A DNA stretch of 64,000 nucleotides from Bryobacterales bacterium (lineage in GTDB: Bacteria > Acidobacteriota > Terriglobia > Bryobacterales > Bryobacteraceae): assembly GCA_020852175.1 (NCBI GenBank), contig JADZBH010000016.1, positions 248,001 to 312,000 of the forward strand, in the 5' to 3' direction. Each line of letters opens with the position of its first letter. Position 1 is the first letter of the stretch. This document shows positions 1 to 8,753 of the stretch, in pieces. The position numbers and the translations under genes are program-made. The notes beneath the pieces are model-generated. The model was not told the origin of the DNA and did not search any database. It saw nothing but the letters and a program-made list of their open reading frames with translations.

Positions 1-2
1 AC

Positions 3-377
3 ATTGGCACCATCCAGGGAGGCCGCGCGCCGAACGTGATTTCCGACTACGCCAAGGCGGAGATTCTGATCCGCCTGGTGGACGACGGCGCCTCGACGAA
101 GGAGGCCGTACGGGCGGCCTGCGCGGGCCTGGCCGAGCCGGTGGAGGTTTTGTGCCTGCCGGCGATCCGCATGGAGGCCGTGGAGGGAATCGAGACCACG
201 GTGGTGAGCTACACCACCGATATTCCGGCATTCGGCGGAGCCTGGGGGCGTCCCCTGCTGCTGGGGCCGGGAACGATTCACGTGGCGCATACCAGCGAGG
301 AGCGCGTGCCAAAGCGCGAGTTGGAAGCGGCCGTGGATCTTTATGCACACATGGTGAGGAGGTTGTTGACAGCGTGA
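3..377 (+). CDS. M20 metallopeptidase, C-terminal part (DapE/ArgE-like)
   Basis: The reading frame is open from base 3, so the 5' end of this gene lies outside the window; the GTG at 36 is an internal Val. The visible residues carry the M20 signature GGRAPNVISDYA followed by a dimerisation/catalytic half and a late HTSEE segment whose His is a usual metal ligand. M20 enzymes hydrolyse N-acyl amino acids with a dinuclear zinc or cobalt centre. The stop overlaps the GTG of asd, and dapA, dapB and dapD follow, so N-succinyl-diaminopimelate desuccinylase is the natural inference, but acetylornithine deacetylase or another family member cannot be excluded from this fragment. Confidence 0.75.
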   Translation: MGTIQGGRAPNVISDYAKAEILIRLVDDGASTKEAVRAACAGLAEPVEVLCLPAIRMEAVEGIETTVVSYTTDIPAFGGAWGRPLLLGPGTIHVAHTSEERVPKRELEAAVDLYAHMVRRLLTA

Positions 378-1420
378 GCGAACGCATTCCTGTTGGAGTC
401 TTGGGCGCCACCGGCATGGTGGGCCAGCATTTCGTGAAGTTCCTGGCGGACCATCCGTGGTTTGAGATCCGGTTCGTGGGGGCGAGCGACCGCTCGGCGG
501 GCAAGAAGTATAACGAGGCGACCAGTTGGCGGCTGCCGGGCGTGATGCCCCAGGCCGTGGCCAACCTGACGGTATCGGAATGCAAGCCGGGCGGCGCGCC
601 CCCCATCGTGTTTTCGGCGATGGACGCGGCCGTGGCGACCGAAATCGAGCAGGAGTTCGCCAAGGCGGGCCACACCGTGCTGTCGAATTCGCGCAACCAC
701 CGCATGGAGCCCGACGTGCCGCTGCTGGTGCCGGAGTTGAATTCGGATCACCTGAGCGTACTGGCGGCGCAGAAAAAGGCGCGCGGCTGGAGCGGGCAGA
801 TCGTCACCAACCCGAACTGTTCGACGATCGTGCTGACGATGGCGCTGGGGCCGCTGGTGGGGTTCGGCATCGAGCGCGCGGTGGTGACGACGATGCAGGC
901 CATCTCCGGCGCCGGCTATCCGGGCGTGCCCTCGATGGACATCACGGCCAACGTGGTGCCCTATATCGGCGGCGAGGAAGAAAAGATGGAGATGGAGACA
1001 CAGAAGATTCTGGGCTCCTGCGACGGGCGGGGTTTCGCGAACCACCCGATGAAGCTGAGCGCCACCTGCAACCGGGTGCCGGTGGTGGATGGCCATCTGG
1101 TTTCGGTGTCCGTGGAGCTTGCCTCGAAACCCACGGCGGAAGAGGTGCGGGCGGCGATGGAGAACTTCAGCGCCGCGCCGCAGAAACTCGGGCTGCCGAG
1201 CGCGCCCGCGCGGCCCGTCATCTACATGCCGCAGCAGGACCGTCCGCAGCCGCGGCGCGACGTGGAGCGTGAAAACGGCATGGCCGTGTTCGTGGGCCGT
1301 TTGCGGCCCTGCCCGGTGTTTGACTGGAAGTTTCTGTGCCTGGGACACAACACGGTGCGCGGCGCGGCCGGGGCATCGGTGCTGAACGCCGAACTGATGA
1401 AGGCGCAAGGCCTGGTTTAG
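374..1420 (+). CDS. asd: Aspartate-semialdehyde dehydrogenase, archaeal/fungal type
   Basis: Cytosolic enzyme reducing aspartyl phosphate to aspartate semialdehyde with NADPH, the branch point to lysine, threonine and methionine. The 348-residue product begins VGVLGATGMVGQ (nucleotide-binding loop), has the catalytic cysteine in NPNCST at residue 149 and the later SGAGYPGVPS stretch typical of the archaeal/fungal class, then a His in VDGHLVSV. The start is GTG at 374, sharing GTGA with the stop of the preceding M20 gene; the longer open frame to 152 is an overlap with that gene and is not used. Second cistron of the lysine operon. Confidence 0.95.
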   Translation: MSERIPVGVLGATGMVGQHFVKFLADHPWFEIRFVGASDRSAGKKYNEATSWRLPGVMPQAVANLTVSECKPGGAPPIVFSAMDAAVATEIEQEFAKAGHTVLSNSRNHRMEPDVPLLVPELNSDHLSVLAAQKKARGWSGQIVTNPNCSTIVLTMALGPLVGFGIERAVVTTMQAISGAGYPGVPSMDITANVVPYIGGEEEKMEMETQKILGSCDGRGFANHPMKLSATCNRVPVVDGHLVSVSVELASKPTAEEVRAAMENFSAAPQKLGLPSAPARPVIYMPQQDRPQPRRDVERENGMAVFVGRLRPCPVFDWKFLCLGHNTVRGAAGASVLNAELMKAQGLV

Positions 1421-1449
1421 AACGGGCGCGGGAGGAACGGAGCGCGGCG

Positions 1450-2820
1450 ATGATTGTCATGAAGTTTGGCGGCAGTTCGGTGGAGTCGGCCGAGGCGATC
1501 GGCCGCGTGGTGTCGATCGTGGAGGCGCGGCTGGAGCGGCGTCCCGTGGTGGTGGTGTCGGCGATGGGCAAGACCACGAACCGGCTGCTGGAGTGCGCGC
1601 GGCTGGCCGTCGAGGGCGGGCGCGAGGAGGCTTTGGCGAAGCTGGCCGGGCTGCGCGAGTTTCATCACGCCGAATCGCCGGAGGAGGTGCGCGGCGCGAT
1701 TGACGCGCACTTCGACGAACTGGCGGAACTGTTGCGCGGGCTGTCGGTGCTGGGCGAGATGACGCCGCGTTCGGTGGACGCCATTTCGGCGTTTGGCGAG
1801 CGGATGTCGAGCCTTGTGGTGGCGGCGGCGTTCCGGCAGCGGGGCATCGCGGCGTCGCACCTGGACGCGCGCGAGATGATCGTCACCGACGACCGGCACA
1901 CGCAGGCGGCGCCGCAGTATGCCGAAACCTATGAGCGGCTGGCGGCGCGGCTGCCCGTGCTGGCGGCGCGCGGCGTGGTGGTGATGGGCGGCTTTATCGG
2001 CGCGACCAGGGCTGGCGTGACCTCGACGCTGGGCCGCGGCGGGTCGGACTTTTCGGCGGCCATCGCCGGGGCGGGCATCGGGGCCGAGGAGATTCAGATC
2101 TGGACCGATGTGGATGGCATGTTGACGTGCGATCCGCGCGTGCTGCCGGGCGGGCGGCGCGTGCGGGTGATTTCGTTCGCCGAAGCGGCCGAGCTGGCGT
2201 ATTTCGGCGCGAAGGTGCTGCATCCAAGCACGGTGCTGCCGGCCGTGGAAAAGCAGATTCCGGTGTTGATTCTGAATTCACGGCGGCCCGATGTGGAGGG
2301 TACGCGGATCGTGGCGCGAGGGGCCGAGTCGGCCAATCCGATCAAGTCGATCGCCTGCAAACGGAACATCACGGCGGTGAGCATCAAGTCGACGCGAATG
2401 CTGATGGCGCATGGATTTCTGCGGCGCATCTTCGAGGTGTTCGACCGGCACGAGACGCCCGTCGATATGGTGACGACGAGCGAAGTGAGCGTGTCGTTGA
2501 CGGTGGACAACGCGGCGCGGCTGGAGGCGATCGTGGCGGAGTTGCGGGCCTTCGCCGAGGTGAACGTGCAGGCGGGCCAGGCGCTGGTGGCGCTGGTGGG
2601 CGACGGGCTGGGCGAGCGCAAGGGCATCGCCGGACGGGCGTTTCAGGCGTTGAACGGCGTGAACGTGCGGATGATCTCCCAGGGCGCCTCGCAGTTGAAT
2701 CTGAGCTTCGTCATCGCCGACGCGGACGTGGCCAAGGCGGTGGGGCTGTTGCACGCCGAATTTTTCACGGAGTTGGATCCAAAGGTGTTCGACGTGGCCG
2801 CGCGCGAGGCGCTGGCATGA
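1450..2820 (+). CDS. lysC: Aspartate kinase, monofunctional with C-terminal ACT domains
   Basis: Phosphorylates aspartate, the first committed step of the aspartate family pathway. The 456-residue protein starts VMKFGGSSV (kinase loop), has the GRGGSDFSAA segment near residue 195 and IWTDVDG near 220, and ends with two ACT-like regulatory domains from about residue 305, so allosteric inhibition by lysine or threonine is expected. ATG at 1450 is preceded by GGAGG at 1431-1435 (14-base spacing); a second ATG at 1459 would give the shorter family-typical MKFGGSS start. It follows asd by 29 bases and overlaps dapB by four. Confidence 0.95.
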   Translation: MIVMKFGGSSVESAEAIGRVVSIVEARLERRPVVVVSAMGKTTNRLLECARLAVEGGREEALAKLAGLREFHHAESPEEVRGAIDAHFDELAELLRGLSVLGEMTPRSVDAISAFGERMSSLVVAAAFRQRGIAASHLDAREMIVTDDRHTQAAPQYAETYERLAARLPVLAARGVVVMGGFIGATRAGVTSTLGRGGSDFSAAIAGAGIGAEEIQIWTDVDGMLTCDPRVLPGGRRVRVISFAEAAELAYFGAKVLHPSTVLPAVEKQIPVLILNSRRPDVEGTRIVARGAESANPIKSIACKRNITAVSIKSTRMLMAHGFLRRIFEVFDRHETPVDMVTTSEVSVSLTVDNAARLEAIVAELRAFAEVNVQAGQALVALVGDGLGERKGIAGRAFQALNGVNVRMISQGASQLNLSFVIADADVAKAVGLLHAEFFTELDPKVFDVAAREALA

Positions 2821-3512
2821 AGCTGGCCTTTGTCGGCTACGGCAAGATGGGCCGGATGATGGACGCGCTGGCGGCCGGGTACGGCTTCGAGGTGGTGTTG
2901 CGCCTGGACGAGTTCAACAACGCGGATGGCGCGGGCATGACGCGGGAGAACTTCGCGGGCGTGGACGCGGCCATCGAGTTCACGGCGCCGGAGGCGGCCA
3001 TCGGCAACATCGAGGCGCTGGCGGGGCTGGGCGTGAACACGGTGGTGGGCACGACGGGATGGAACCGGCATCTGGACCGTGCGCGGACGGCGGTGGAGAA
3101 AGCGGGCACGGCCCTGGTGTATGCTTCCAACTTCTCGGTGGGCGTGAACGTATTCGAGCGCGTGGCGGCCGAGACGGCGCGGCTGATGGCGTCGCAACAG
3201 GACTACGAGGCCTGGGCCTGGGAGATTCATCATTCGGCGAAGAAGGACGCGCCCAGCGGAACCCTGTTGACGCTGGTCGAGGCGATGCGCCAGGCGGGCT
3301 TCGACCGGAAGATCGACCAGGCGGCCAGCCGCGCCGGCGCGCATCCGGGCACGCATGAGATCGGGTTCGATTCGGCCGCCGATACGATCACGCTGCGCCA
3401 CACGGCGCGCAGCCGCGAAGGATTCGCGCGCGGGGCCTTGCATGCCGCGCGGTGGATCGCCGGCCGGAAGGGATTTTACGAATTTCGCGAGGTTCTGTTC
3501 GGCGCGGAATGA
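2817..3512 (+). CDS. dapB: 4-hydroxy-tetrahydrodipicolinate reductase
   Basis: NAD(P)H-dependent reductase of the DAP pathway, cytosolic. The 231-residue product shows an N-terminal Rossmann start (FVGYGKMGRMM), the GTTGW turn, and the catalytic/substrate-binding motif EIHHSAKKDAPSGT. It is a short form compared with the roughly 270-residue enteric enzyme: the Rossmann half is condensed and lacks the long arginine-rich NADP loop. ATG overlaps the lysC stop as ATGA, implying translational coupling. dapA follows after 29 bases. Confidence 0.95.
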   Translation: MKLAFVGYGKMGRMMDALAAGYGFEVVLRLDEFNNADGAGMTRENFAGVDAAIEFTAPEAAIGNIEALAGLGVNTVVGTTGWNRHLDRARTAVEKAGTALVYASNFSVGVNVFERVAAETARLMASQQDYEAWAWEIHHSAKKDAPSGTLLTLVEAMRQAGFDRKIDQAASRAGAHPGTHEIGFDSAADTITLRHTARSREGFARGALHAARWIAGRKGFYEFREVLFGAE

Positions 3513-3541
3513 CGCGCGCGGGCGGACCGGGGAGGTGGCAC

Positions 3542-4444
3542 ATGTTTACTGGATGCGGAACGGCGCTGGTGACTCCGTTCAACGGCAATGGGACTCTGGA
3601 CGAGAAGACGCTGCGGGCGCTGGTGCGGCGGCAGATCGAAGCCGGGATTCATTTCCTGGTGCCGTGCGGCACGACGGGAGAATCGCCCACGCTCTCGCAC
3701 GCCGAGCACCTGCGCGTGGTGGAGATCACGCTGGAAGAGGCCAAGGGCAAGGCTCCCGTGATGGCGGGCGCGGGCGGCTATAACACGGCCGAGGTGATCG
3801 CGCTGGCGCGCGAGTTGGAGACGATGGGAGTGGACGGTCTGCTGTCGGTGACGCCTTATTACAACAAGCCGACGCAGGAGGGGCTGTACCAGCATTACCG
3901 GGCGGTGGCCGGGGCGGTGCGCCTGCCCGTGGTGGTGTACAGCGTGATGGGGCGTACGGGCGTGAACGTGGAGCCGCGGACGCTGCGGCGGCTGTCGGCG
4001 ATCGACAACATCGCGGGCGTGAAGGAAGCCTCGGGCAACATCACGCAGATGGCGCAGGTGGTGCACCATGTGCCGGCGAGCTTCGCCGTGCTCTCGGGCG
4101 ACGACGCGATCACGATCCCGCTGGCCGCGCTGGGCGGCAAGGGCATCATCAGCGTGGCGTCCAACGAGATTCCGGCGGAGATGTCGCAACTGGCCGAACG
4201 CTGCCTGGAGGGCGATTTCGCCGGGGCGCGGGAGATTCAGAAGCGGATACTGCCGCTGCTGGAGGTGAACTTCGTCGAGTCCAATCCCGGCCCGGTGAAG
4301 TACGCCATGGCGCGGATGGGGCTGTTGGAGCCGGTATGGCGGCTGCCGCTGGTGGAGCCGGAGGAGGCGTCGCGGCGGAAGATTGACGAGGTTCTGGAGG
4401 CGCTCGGGTTGTTGACGGGGCGGACCGCGCATGTTGCGAACTGA
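3542..4444 (+). CDS. dapA: 4-hydroxy-tetrahydrodipicolinate synthase
   Basis: Condenses pyruvate with aspartate semialdehyde through a Schiff base; TIM-barrel, cytosolic. The 300-residue protein keeps the standard numbering: Thr44-Thr45 in CGTTGES, Tyr107 in PYYNKP, Tyr133, Arg138 and the Schiff-base Lys161 in GVKEASGN. The loop after Tyr133 reads YSVMGRTG instead of the common YNVPxRTG. ATG 3542 is chosen because of GGGGAGG a few bases upstream and the family length; upstream in-frame codons lie in the spacer. The 3' end overlaps dapD by 14 bases. Confidence 0.97.
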   Translation: MFTGCGTALVTPFNGNGTLDEKTLRALVRRQIEAGIHFLVPCGTTGESPTLSHAEHLRVVEITLEEAKGKAPVMAGAGGYNTAEVIALARELETMGVDGLLSVTPYYNKPTQEGLYQHYRAVAGAVRLPVVVYSVMGRTGVNVEPRTLRRLSAIDNIAGVKEASGNITQMAQVVHHVPASFAVLSGDDAITIPLAALGGKGIISVASNEIPAEMSQLAERCLEGDFAGAREIQKRILPLLEVNFVESNPGPVKYAMARMGLLEPVWRLPLVEPEEASRRKIDEVLEALGLLTGRTAHVAN

Positions 4445-5270
4445 AATCGAGAAGCTGTTCGATGGGAAGCCCGAGGCCTACACGGAGGCGGACTTCCGGC
4501 TGTTTGCCGGATTCAAGGCGGCGCTGAACGCGGGCGAAATCCGCTCAGCCGTTCCGGACGCCGCCGAGCCGACGGGCTGGCGGGTGAACGCCTGGGTGAA
4601 GAAGGGCATTCTGCTCGGCTTCCGGATGGGGCGGATCATCGACATGTCGGTTGACGCGTCGCGCCAGCCGATGTTCGACAAGGCCACCTATCCGGTGCGG
4701 CGCATGACGGCGGATTCCGGCGTACGGATCGTGCCGGGCGGATCGAGCATTCGCGACGGCTGCTACGTCGCGCGCGGCGTGACGTGCATGCCGCCCATGT
4801 ACATCAACGTGGGCGCCTATGTGGACGAAGGGACCATGGTGGATTCGCACGCGCTGGTGGGAAGCTGCGCCCAGATTGGCAGGAACTGCCACCTGTCGGC
4901 GGCGGCGCAGATTGGCGGCGTGCTCGAGCCGGTGGGCGCGCTGCCGGTGATCATCGAGGACGACGTGCTGGCGGGCGGCAACACGGGCGTCTACGAGGGC
5001 ACGGTGGTGAAGGCGCGCGCGGTGCTGGGCACGGGCGTGATTCTGAACCGTTCCACGCCGGTGTATGACCTGGTGAAGGGCGCCGTGTACACATCCACGG
5101 AGGAGCAGCCGCTGGTGATACCTTCCGGCGCGGTGGTGGTGGCCGGTGCGCGCGCGGTGACGAAAGGCCGCGGCAAGGAGTGGGGCATCTCGCTGTACAC
5201 GCCGGTGATCGTGAAATACCGCGACGAAAAGACCGACGCGAAGATCCAACTCGAGGACCTGCTGCGATAG
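4431..5270 (+). CDS. dapD: Tetrahydrodipicolinate N-succinyltransferase
   Basis: Uses succinyl-CoA to succinylate tetrahydrodipicolinate, committing the organism to the succinylase variant of DAP synthesis. The 279-residue protein has an N-terminal helical domain to about residue 100, then a left-handed beta-helix of hexapeptide repeats (for example the YINVGAYVDEGT, SCAQIGRNCHLS and GGNTGVYEGT coils). The length matches the E. coli enzyme. The start overlaps the end of dapA by 14 bases in another frame, as in tightly coupled operons. Last clear lysine-pathway gene of the cluster; lysA lies separately at 41874. Confidence 0.96.
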   Translation: MLRTEIEKLFDGKPEAYTEADFRLFAGFKAALNAGEIRSAVPDAAEPTGWRVNAWVKKGILLGFRMGRIIDMSVDASRQPMFDKATYPVRRMTADSGVRIVPGGSSIRDGCYVARGVTCMPPMYINVGAYVDEGTMVDSHALVGSCAQIGRNCHLSAAAQIGGVLEPVGALPVIIEDDVLAGGNTGVYEGTVVKARAVLGTGVILNRSTPVYDLVKGAVYTSTEEQPLVIPSGAVVVAGARAVTKGRGKEWGISLYTPVIVKYRDEKTDAKIQLEDLLR

Positions 5271-5273
5271 CAT
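5268..5273 (+). promoter_or_regulatory. TAGCAT -10-like box, 9 bases before start
   Basis: TANNNT hexamer close to the ATG at 5283, overlapping the dapD stop. One of a recurring set of such boxes in the window, compatible with a leaderless or nearly leaderless transcript. Confidence 0.3.
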
Positions 5274-5282
5274 AGGCGGCCT

Positions 5283-5939
5283 ATGCTGCGAAGACGCTTT
5301 CTGTGCGCCGGGCTCGCGCCGTTCATGCGCGCGCAGGAGGGCGGGCAGGCCTGGTGGCGCTTCGACAATCTCGAACGCATCGGCGGACACAGGGTGTCGG
5401 CGGAGGGCGGTCCGAGGGTGATCGAGACGCCTCGGGGCAAGGCCGTGGAGTTCGATGGCGAGGACGACGCGCTGTTTTTCGACGTGCATCCCCTGGCGGG
5501 CGCGCGGACGTTCACCTGCGAGACGATTTTCCGCCCGGATAGCGGCGGCCGGGCGGAACAGCGGTTTTTCCATTTGCAGGAGACGGGGTCGTCCGTGCGG
5601 CTGTTGTTCGAGACGCGGCTGGCGGGCTCCGAGTGGTATCTCGATGCCTTCGCGTTTTCCTCATCCGGAACGAAAACGCTGATGAACCGCGAGCGCCGGC
5701 ATCCGCTGGACCGGTGGTACGCGGTGGCGATGGTGTACGACGGGCGCGAGTTCCGCAATTATGTGAACGGCGTCGAGCAGGGGGGCGGCGAGGCGGCGCT
5801 GGCGCCGCAAGGACCGGGGCGGACCTCTGTGGGGGTGCGGATCAATCGCGTGGACTATTTCAAGGGAGCGATCCGGCTGGCGCGGTTCACGCGGCGGGCG
5901 CTGGCGGCGGGCGAATTGCTTACGGCCGAGGCGCGGTAG
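5283..5939 (+). CDS. Secreted LamG/concanavalin A-like protein
   Basis: A 218-residue protein of unknown role. It begins with an arginine-rich leader (MLRRRFLCAGLAPF) that could serve as a short signal. The rest resembles a LamG/jellyroll domain: WWRFDN start, a GKAVEFDGEDD strand, a TFTCETIFRP strand and a YAVAMVYDGREFRNYVNG hairpin, which is the standard ending of such lectin-like folds. These domains bind sugars or act as adhesion modules. It lies 12 bases after dapD, but a TAGCAT box at 5268-5273, 9 bases before the ATG, may give it its own promoter. Its 3' end overlaps the convergent glycosyltransferase gene by 20 bases. Confidence 0.75.
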   Translation: MLRRRFLCAGLAPFMRAQEGGQAWWRFDNLERIGGHRVSAEGGPRVIETPRGKAVEFDGEDDALFFDVHPLAGARTFTCETIFRPDSGGRAEQRFFHLQETGSSVRLLFETRLAGSEWYLDAFAFSSSGTKTLMNRERRHPLDRWYAVAMVYDGREFRNYVNGVEQGGGEAALAPQGPGRTSVGVRINRVDYFKGAIRLARFTRRALAAGELLTAEAR

Positions 5940-7020
5940 CGGCTTCGCAGGAGGCCAGCGTAGCGCGGGCCGCGGCTTCCCAGGTGAACGCACGGGCGCG
6001 GGTGCGGGCGGGGGCCGTGTCCAAAGGAGTGGCGAGAGTGCGATCGAGCGCGGCCAGCAGCGAGGCGTCGTCGTGCGGATCGAACAGCAGCGCGGTATCG
6101 CCGGCGACCTCGCGCAGTGGGGCGATGTTCGAGCAGACGGTGGGAATTCCGGCGGCCATGGCCTCCAGCACGGGCATCCCAAAGCCTTCGAAGGTGGAAG
6201 GATACACAAACACGCGCGCCCGCGCATAGAGCGAGCGGAGTTCATCGCGGCCCAGCCAGCCGGTGATCTCGATGGCCCGGGCGCAGCCGGTGGCGGCGAT
6301 GGCGGCTTCGATGGCCGGCGTGGCGAAGCCCTTGATGCCGGCCAGCACGAGGCGCAGGCCGGGGTGGCGCCGATGGAGAGCTCCGAAGACACGGACGAGA
6401 CGCTCCACGTTCTTGTGCGGATGCAGCGTGGAGACGCACAGCAGCAGGTCTTCCGGCGTGCGGGGGAGATCGAAGAACGAGGCGTCCACGCCATGGTGGA
6501 TGACGTCGATGGCGGCGGGCCGGAGGGGGTAGCAGTGGAGGAGGTCGCGTTTGGTGTTGTGGCTGACGGCGATCAGGCGCGTCGAGGAGACGGCGGATTG
6601 AAACAACAGCAGGCGCCAGAAGGGCAGATCCCACCAGCGGAAGTGTTCCGGGTGTCGCTTGTGCTGCAAGTCATGAAAGACGGTGACGGTGGGGCAGGGC
6701 GCGGCCAGCGGCGCGGTGAAGCCGGGGCTGAGCAGAACGTCCACGCCGCGGCGGGCGCAGGCAAGCGGCAGCAGGAACTGTTCCCAGGCGATGCGGGCGG
6801 GGCGGTTTCCGGCGCGGACCGGGAGCGGGACGGCGAACCCCGGCAGCGGGTCCGCTCCGGTTTCTGCGTTGGTGAAGCTGACGATGCGGTGGGGGTGGCC
6901 GATGCGGGCGCAGGCAGACAACAGGTTGCGGAGATAGACCTCCGTGCCGCCGACGCCGCCGGGGATGAGATAGAGGGCGTTGACGCCGATGGTGAGCGGG
7001 CGGCGTGTGGGGCTGGTCAT
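5920..7020 (-). CDS. GT4-family glycosyltransferase
   Basis: Retaining glycosyltransferase with a GT-B fold, 366 residues, probably transferring a sugar from a nucleotide donor onto a lipid- or protein-linked glycan at the cytoplasmic face. The N-terminal half starts IGVNALYLIPGGVGGTEVY, the acceptor-side glycine loop; the donor half has VSTLHPHKNVERLV and the conserved YPSTFEGFGMPVLEAMA segment with the EX7E-type glutamates. The ATG overlaps the stop of the upstream TMTC-like gene as ATGA. Last gene of a five-gene minus-strand glycan operon. Acceptor and sugar cannot be read from the sequence. Confidence 0.9.
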   Translation of the reverse strand: MTSPTRRPLTIGVNALYLIPGGVGGTEVYLRNLLSACARIGHPHRIVSFTNAETGADPLPGFAVPLPVRAGNRPARIAWEQFLLPLACARRGVDVLLSPGFTAPLAAPCPTVTVFHDLQHKRHPEHFRWWDLPFWRLLLFQSAVSSTRLIAVSHNTKRDLLHCYPLRPAAIDVIHHGVDASFFDLPRTPEDLLLCVSTLHPHKNVERLVRVFGALHRRHPGLRLVLAGIKGFATPAIEAAIAATGCARAIEITGWLGRDELRSLYARARVFVYPSTFEGFGMPVLEAMAAGIPTVCSNIAPLREVAGDTALLFDPHDDASLLAALDRTLATPLDTAPARTRARAFTWEAAARATLASCEAATAPRP

Positions 7021-8753
7021 TGGCCGGCCAGGGCGCGCAGGCCGTGCTGGGCGGCCTGGTTGGCGGGGTCGATCTGGAGCGCGCGGCGGTATTGGACGGC
7101 GGCTTCGGCCGGGCGGTTCATGGCGAAATATATGTTGCCGCGGAAAGCGTAGATCTGGGCGAAGCTGGGATCCTGGCGTTCGGCGAGCGAGAGGGCTTCG
7201 AGGGCCTGCTCATGGCGTCCGGCCTTGCCGTGGAGCATGGCGAGGTTGGTGTAAACGACGGCGGTGGGGTGGAGCCGGGCGGCCTGTTCCAGCTTGGCGG
7301 CGGCGTCCGCCGGGCGTCCGGCACAATCCAGCGCGAGGGACCAATCGACCAAGAGGTTCTCGGCCGGCTCGGCTTCGAGCGCGGCGGCTTGTTCATACTG
7401 CGCGGCTGCCTCCGGGCACCGGTCCGCGTGATACAGCGCGTAGGCGAGTTGGAAGCGCGGGCGGTATTTGTTGGGCGACTTCGCGACGGTGTCCTGCCAC
7501 AGCGGGATGGCTCCGGACCAGACATGCGCACGCTGCCAGGCGAGGTAGGACGAGGCGGCCAGCAGGGCGGCCAGCGCGGCCAGGACGGGCGTGGAGCGGA
7601 GGTCGAGACGGCGGAGGAATTCGACGGCTACGCACAGCAGGCCGATCATGGGCAGGTAGAGGCGGCGCTCAGCGAAGAGATCGCGGATGGGGACAAACGA
7701 GGAGGTGGGCGCCAGCAGGAGCGCGAAGGCGAAGATGCCAAAGGCAGCCAGCGGAAAGCGGCGGCGGTAGAGGAAGGCGGCGGCCAGCAGGGCGAGCAGC
7801 GCCAGGCCGTAGAAGATGGCGCCGTGCTCAAACGGCGTGCGCGACAGGGCGATGTCCGGATCGGCGTTGAGACCGGCGGGGAACAGGGCCAGACGCAGGT
7901 AGCGCCAGAACATGCGCCATTGGGTGAAAAAGTATTCGTGCCAGGAGAGACCGGCCAGTTGGAAGCCGGCGCTTTTGGTTTTGGACAGGGTTTTCCAAAT
8001 GAAAACCAGGCCGGTGACGGCTGCCGCCGCCAGCGGCGCGTAGAGACGCCAGTTGGCCTTCACGCCGCGCACAGGGCCCGAGGGGTGGAAGCAGAGATCG
8101 GCAAGCAGGAGCACGGCCGGCAGGACGGCGGTATGTTCCTTGGTGAGGACGGCGCAGCCGAACAGGGCGACGACGACGGCGGCGCGGCCCCAGGATATGG
8201 CGGGCGCGGGACGCGAGAGGAACAGAAGCAGGGCGGCGTAGGCGGGCAGGACGCTGAGAAGCTCTGAACGGCTTGAAACATAAGCCACCGATTCTGTTTG
8301 CACAGGGTGGAGCAGGAACAGGGCGGCGGCGGCGAGAGGGGCGAGCCCGGCGGCCCAGCCGGACGGAGCCTCCTGTACGGGATTGGAGGCGCGCACCAGG
8401 CGGCGGAGGATGAAAAAGACGAGAACCGAGTTCAACCAGTGAAGCAGGACGTTCACCGCATGGTAGGAGAACGGGTTCGTGCCGGAGAACTGGTAGTTGA
8501 CGTAGAAGCTGAGGTTCAGAAGGGGGCGGACGTTGTTCAACCAGTGGCGCAGTTGCAGGCGGTCCACGTCGGGGCGGCCGAAGAACTGGTAGCCGTCGTC
8601 CAGGACGAAGGGTCCGTGGAGGGCGGGTCCATAGAGTTCGAAGACGGCGAAGAGGCTGGCGAGCAGGAGCAGCGCGATTTGCCAGACGGGCCAGCCGCCC
8701 GGTTCCGGACTGACGGGAGCCGGTGCCGGGCGCTGGCGCTTAGAGGCGGCCAT
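7017..8753 (-). CDS. TMTC-like GT-C membrane protein with C-terminal TPRs
   Basis: A 578-residue polytopic membrane protein with about ten hydrophobic helices followed by roughly four TPR units (from about residue 430). The first external loop contains FVLDDGYQF, an acidic pair at the place where GT-C enzymes carry their catalytic aspartates, followed by RPLLNLSFYVNY and NPFSYHAVNVLLH, which align well with the DUF1736/TMTC family. Animal TMTC proteins are O-mannosyltransferases that use dolichyl-phosphate mannose. ATG 8753 is chosen because it starts 14 bases inside the preceding gene; the frame upstream is a shadow of DUF2304. Neighbouring GT2 and DUF2304 genes could make the lipid-linked sugar donor. 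Confidence 0.85.
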   Translation of the reverse strand: MAASKRQRPAPAPVSPEPGGWPVWQIALLLLASLFAVFELYGPALHGPFVLDDGYQFFGRPDVDRLQLRHWLNNVRPLLNLSFYVNYQFSGTNPFSYHAVNVLLHWLNSVLVFFILRRLVRASNPVQEAPSGWAAGLAPLAAAALFLLHPVQTESVAYVSSRSELLSVLPAYAALLLFLSRPAPAISWGRAAVVVALFGCAVLTKEHTAVLPAVLLLADLCFHPSGPVRGVKANWRLYAPLAAAAVTGLVFIWKTLSKTKSAGFQLAGLSWHEYFFTQWRMFWRYLRLALFPAGLNADPDIALSRTPFEHGAIFYGLALLALLAAAFLYRRRFPLAAFGIFAFALLLAPTSSFVPIRDLFAERRLYLPMIGLLCVAVEFLRRLDLRSTPVLAALAALLAASSYLAWQRAHVWSGAIPLWQDTVAKSPNKYRPRFQLAYALYHADRCPEAAAQYEQAAALEAEPAENLLVDWSLALDCAGRPADAAAKLEQAARLHPTAVVYTNLAMLHGKAGRHEQALEALSLAERQDPSFAQIYAFRGNIYFAMNRPAEAAVQYRRALQIDPANQAAQHGLRALAGQ

